Source: an uncultured Candidatus Udaeobacter sp.
GTDB lineage: Bacteria > Verrucomicrobiota > Verrucomicrobiia > Chthoniobacterales > UBA10450
DNA length: 6,450 nt
Direction of reading: 5' to 3'
NCBI GenBank assembly: GCA_955652245.1
Contig: CATPAV010000205.1
Span: 1 to 6,450, forward strand
Below are positions 4,795 to 6,450 of this stretch, piece by piece. The notes under the pieces were generated by a model. The model saw nothing but the letters and a program-made list of their open reading frames with translations. It was not told the DNA's origin and did not search any database. Positions within the stretch are counted from its first letter, which is position 1; each line of letters begins with the position of its first letter. A program made the position numbers and the translations under genes.

Positions 4795-6450
4795 GTGGAA
4801 AAGGGCGAAATAGATGAGGGCGACGATCCCCAAGCCGAACAGGAATAGATAAGCCTGCAGATTTCCCACCTGAATCAGCCGCAGCAGCGCGCCGGCTCCC
4901 CAAGTTCCGCCACTTGCGCCGCCCACGCCGGCGGTGTCGATGATCCAGCGATCAAAGAAAGCAGAGATGCGCGAGAGACGTTCCTGTGTCGAATTAATCA
5001 GCCAGCTGTAAAATTCGTTGATGTAAAAGAGCCGTCGTAAAATTTTGATATCAAAAGGCTCACTCGCGCGATTGCGGTAAACGGCGACGGCCAGACCGCT
5101 GCCAAGGATCAGCGCGATGATCGCAAGCAGCGGAACAAAAAGCGCGGTGTTCTTTTCCATCGGAAGGACAAGAAAATTCCGTGCGAAGAACGCAAATCCG
5201 CTGAGTGTTGCCAGGAAAGCCAGCACGATTAACGGACCGGTCATTACCATGGGCGATTCTTTGCTCTGGTGGGCAATTTCGCTGCGCGGTTTCCCAAAAA
5301 ACGCGACGACAAGCAAGCGGACGACGTAAAAGGCAGTCAGAAATGCCGTCAACAATCCTAATACAAAGATCGGCATGTTACGTTCGTAGGCGAGCGCGAG
5401 AATTGCGTCCTTGCTGAAAAATCCGCTGAACGGCGGACAACCAATCAACGCCAGCGCGCCGGCCGCGAAAGTCAAAAATGTGATCGGAAGATTTCGCGAA
5501 AGCCCGCCCATTTTCCAAATGTCTTGCTCGTGATGAAGCATGACGATGACAGAGCCAGTAGCGAGGAATAGGAGCGCCTTAAAAAATGCGTGAGTAAAAA
5601 GGTGGAACATGGCCGCTTCGTTTGAGGCGAGACCGACCGCCATGACCATGTAGCCGAGTTGTGACAGCGTGGAGTAAGCGAGGATGCGCTTGATGTCGCT
5701 TTGCTGCGTCGCGATCAATGCGGCCAGTACAGCGGTGATCGTCCCGACCCACGCAATGACGAGGAGCGCGGTCTGTGAAGTCTGAATAATGAACGCCACA
5801 CGGACCAGCATGTAAACGCCGGCTGCGACCATCGTGGCGGCATGGATCAAGGCGGAAACCGGCGTCGGACCTTCCATCGCGTCCGGCAACCAAACGTGCA
5901 GCGGGAACTGGGCCGATTTTCCAACCGCGCCGCAAAAAATCAGAAGCGCGGCAACGGTCAGAAACGCCGAGTGAGTTGTTAAGATCGACAATCGCGGCGC
6001 GATCTCGGCAAAAACGATCGAACCGGTCGACGCCCAGACCATCAGAATACCAACCATGAATCCGAAATCGCCGATGCGCGTGGTGATAAATGCTTTCTTG
6101 GCGGCGTCTGCGGCTCCATCGCGTTCGAACCAATGGCCAATCAGCACATACGAGGTAAAGCCGACCAGCTCCCAGAAAATGAAGAGCATCACGAAATTAT
6201 CCGAGAGAACGATGCCGAGCATCGCGAACATGAAGAGCGAGAGCGTCGCGAAATAACGGGACTTGCCCTCGTCGTCCCGCATATAGCCGAGCGAATAGAT
6301 ATGAATCAATGCGCCGATCCCTGAGACCAGGACGAGCATTGTCTTGCTGAAATTATCCAACACGAACCCAAGCGGCACTTTGAAAACGCCGCTTATCTCG
6401 ATCCACGTCGATGCTGGCGCTGAGTTATTGGATTGCATGAAGACTAACCA
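4792..6450 (-). CDS. nuoL: NADH-quinone oxidoreductase subunit L (partial, N-terminus beyond the window)
   Basis: The distal antiporter-like subunit of complex I, with the long lateral helix. The frame stays open through 6450 (Trp-Leu-Val-Phe precede the Met at 6438). NuoL proteins usually have about 60-80 more residues before the segment seen at the edge, so the Met at 6438 is probably internal and the start lies outside. Numbering from that Met (548 residues): Glu90 in FIFWELVGFTSYVLIG (TM5), Lys174 in GAVGKSAQFPLHVWLPDAM (TM7 lysine), GPTPVSALIHAATMV (190-204) with His199, DIKRILAYSTLSQLGYM (248-264) with Lys250, THAFFKALLFLATG (282-295) with His283 and Lys287, PPFSGFFSKDAIL with Lys343-Asp344 (TM12). 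The C-terminal lateral helix and anchor are present (FYINEFYSWL onward, ending FALFH). Every proton-path residue I can check is kept. The stop overlaps the nuoM ATG by one base. Confidence 0.95.
   Translation of the reverse strand, partial: WLVFMQSNNSAPASTWIEISGVFKVPLGFVLDNFSKTMLVLVSGIGALIHIYSLGYMRDDEGKSRYFATLSLFMFAMLGIVLSDNFVMLFIFWELVGFTSYVLIGHWFERDGAADAAKKAFITTRIGDFGFMVGILMVWASTGSIVFAEIAPRLSILTTHSAFLTVAALLIFCGAVGKSAQFPLHVWLPDAMEGPTPVSALIHAATMVAAGVYMLVRVAFIIQTSQTALLVIAWVGTITAVLAALIATQQSDIKRILAYSTLSQLGYMVMAVGLASNEAAMFHLFTHAFFKALLFLATGSVIVMLHHEQDIWKMGGLSRNLPITFLTFAAGALALIGCPPFSGFFSKDAILALAYERNMPIFVLGLLTAFLTAFYVVRLLVVAFFGKPRSEIAHQSKESPMVMTGPLIVLAFLATLSGFAFFARNFLVLPMEKNTALFVPLLAIIALILGSGLAVAVYRNRASEPFDIKILRRLFYINEFYSWLINSTQERLSRISAFFDRWIIDTAGVGGASGGTWGAGALLRLIQVGNLQAYLFLFGLGIVALIYFALFH

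Noticed and set aside
4793..4903. N-terminal extension of the nuoM frame to 4903
   Set aside because: It lies inside nuoL and is unlike NuoM. ATG 4792 gives normal length and a TGATG overlap.
5579..6133. 184-residue minus-strand frame inside nuoL
   Set aside because: It is out of frame with nuoL, rich in Arg and His with no recognisable motif, and fully explained as a shadow.

Overview
The window holds the 3' end of a respiratory complex I (nuo) operon on the minus strand, followed on the left by three short accessory genes. Base composition is moderately GC-rich and even. The gene content, the NuoM sequence variant, the small standalone HNH protein and an intergenic REPIN-like hairpin pair suggest a free-living Gram-negative bacterium, possibly a soil verrucomicrobial lineage. 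That taxonomic guess is inference from general family resemblance and was not tested by any search.

Right two thirds (about 1887-6450, minus strand): nuoL, nuoM and nuoN, transcribed right to left. These are the three antiporter-like membrane subunits of NADH:quinone oxidoreductase. nuoL enters through the right edge and is partial at its N-terminus. nuoL and nuoM overlap by one base (TGATG), and nuoM and nuoN are separated by 2 bases, with nuoN starting at GTG. This is a tightly coupled translation unit. Together they form most of the membrane arm that couples quinone reduction to proton transfer. NuoL and NuoN keep the key charged residues. NuoM keeps its TM5 glutamate and its C-terminal glutamate, but has leucine where the family's conserved TM7 lysine is expected.

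Middle (1110-1886): a plus-strand HNH-endonuclease-family gene converges on nuoN. An 11-bp inverted repeat lies between the two stop codons. The start of the HNH gene is uncertain. The longest frame begins at ATG 1110, inside the start codon of a divergent gene, but a -35-like TTGACA and a strong GGAGG lie further in, just before the conserved part of the protein, where no ATG, GTG or TTG sits at normal spacing.

Left (1-1111, minus strand): a 67-residue membrane protein (908-1111), then an intergenic REPIN-like element (815-879), then a glutathionyl-hydroquinone reductase/omega-GST-like gene (ATG at 762). The last is cut by an in-frame TAG at 88-90. The same frame continues to the window edge with clear family sequence, so the gene looks like a young pseudogene, a read-through gene or a sequencing error.

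No RNA genes, CRISPR arrays, insertion sequences or phage genes were seen, and no gene-free stretch exceeds about 150 bases. No wholly new system is evident. The best leads are the covarying hairpin pair, the interrupted reductase gene, the HNH start and the NuoM lysine loss.
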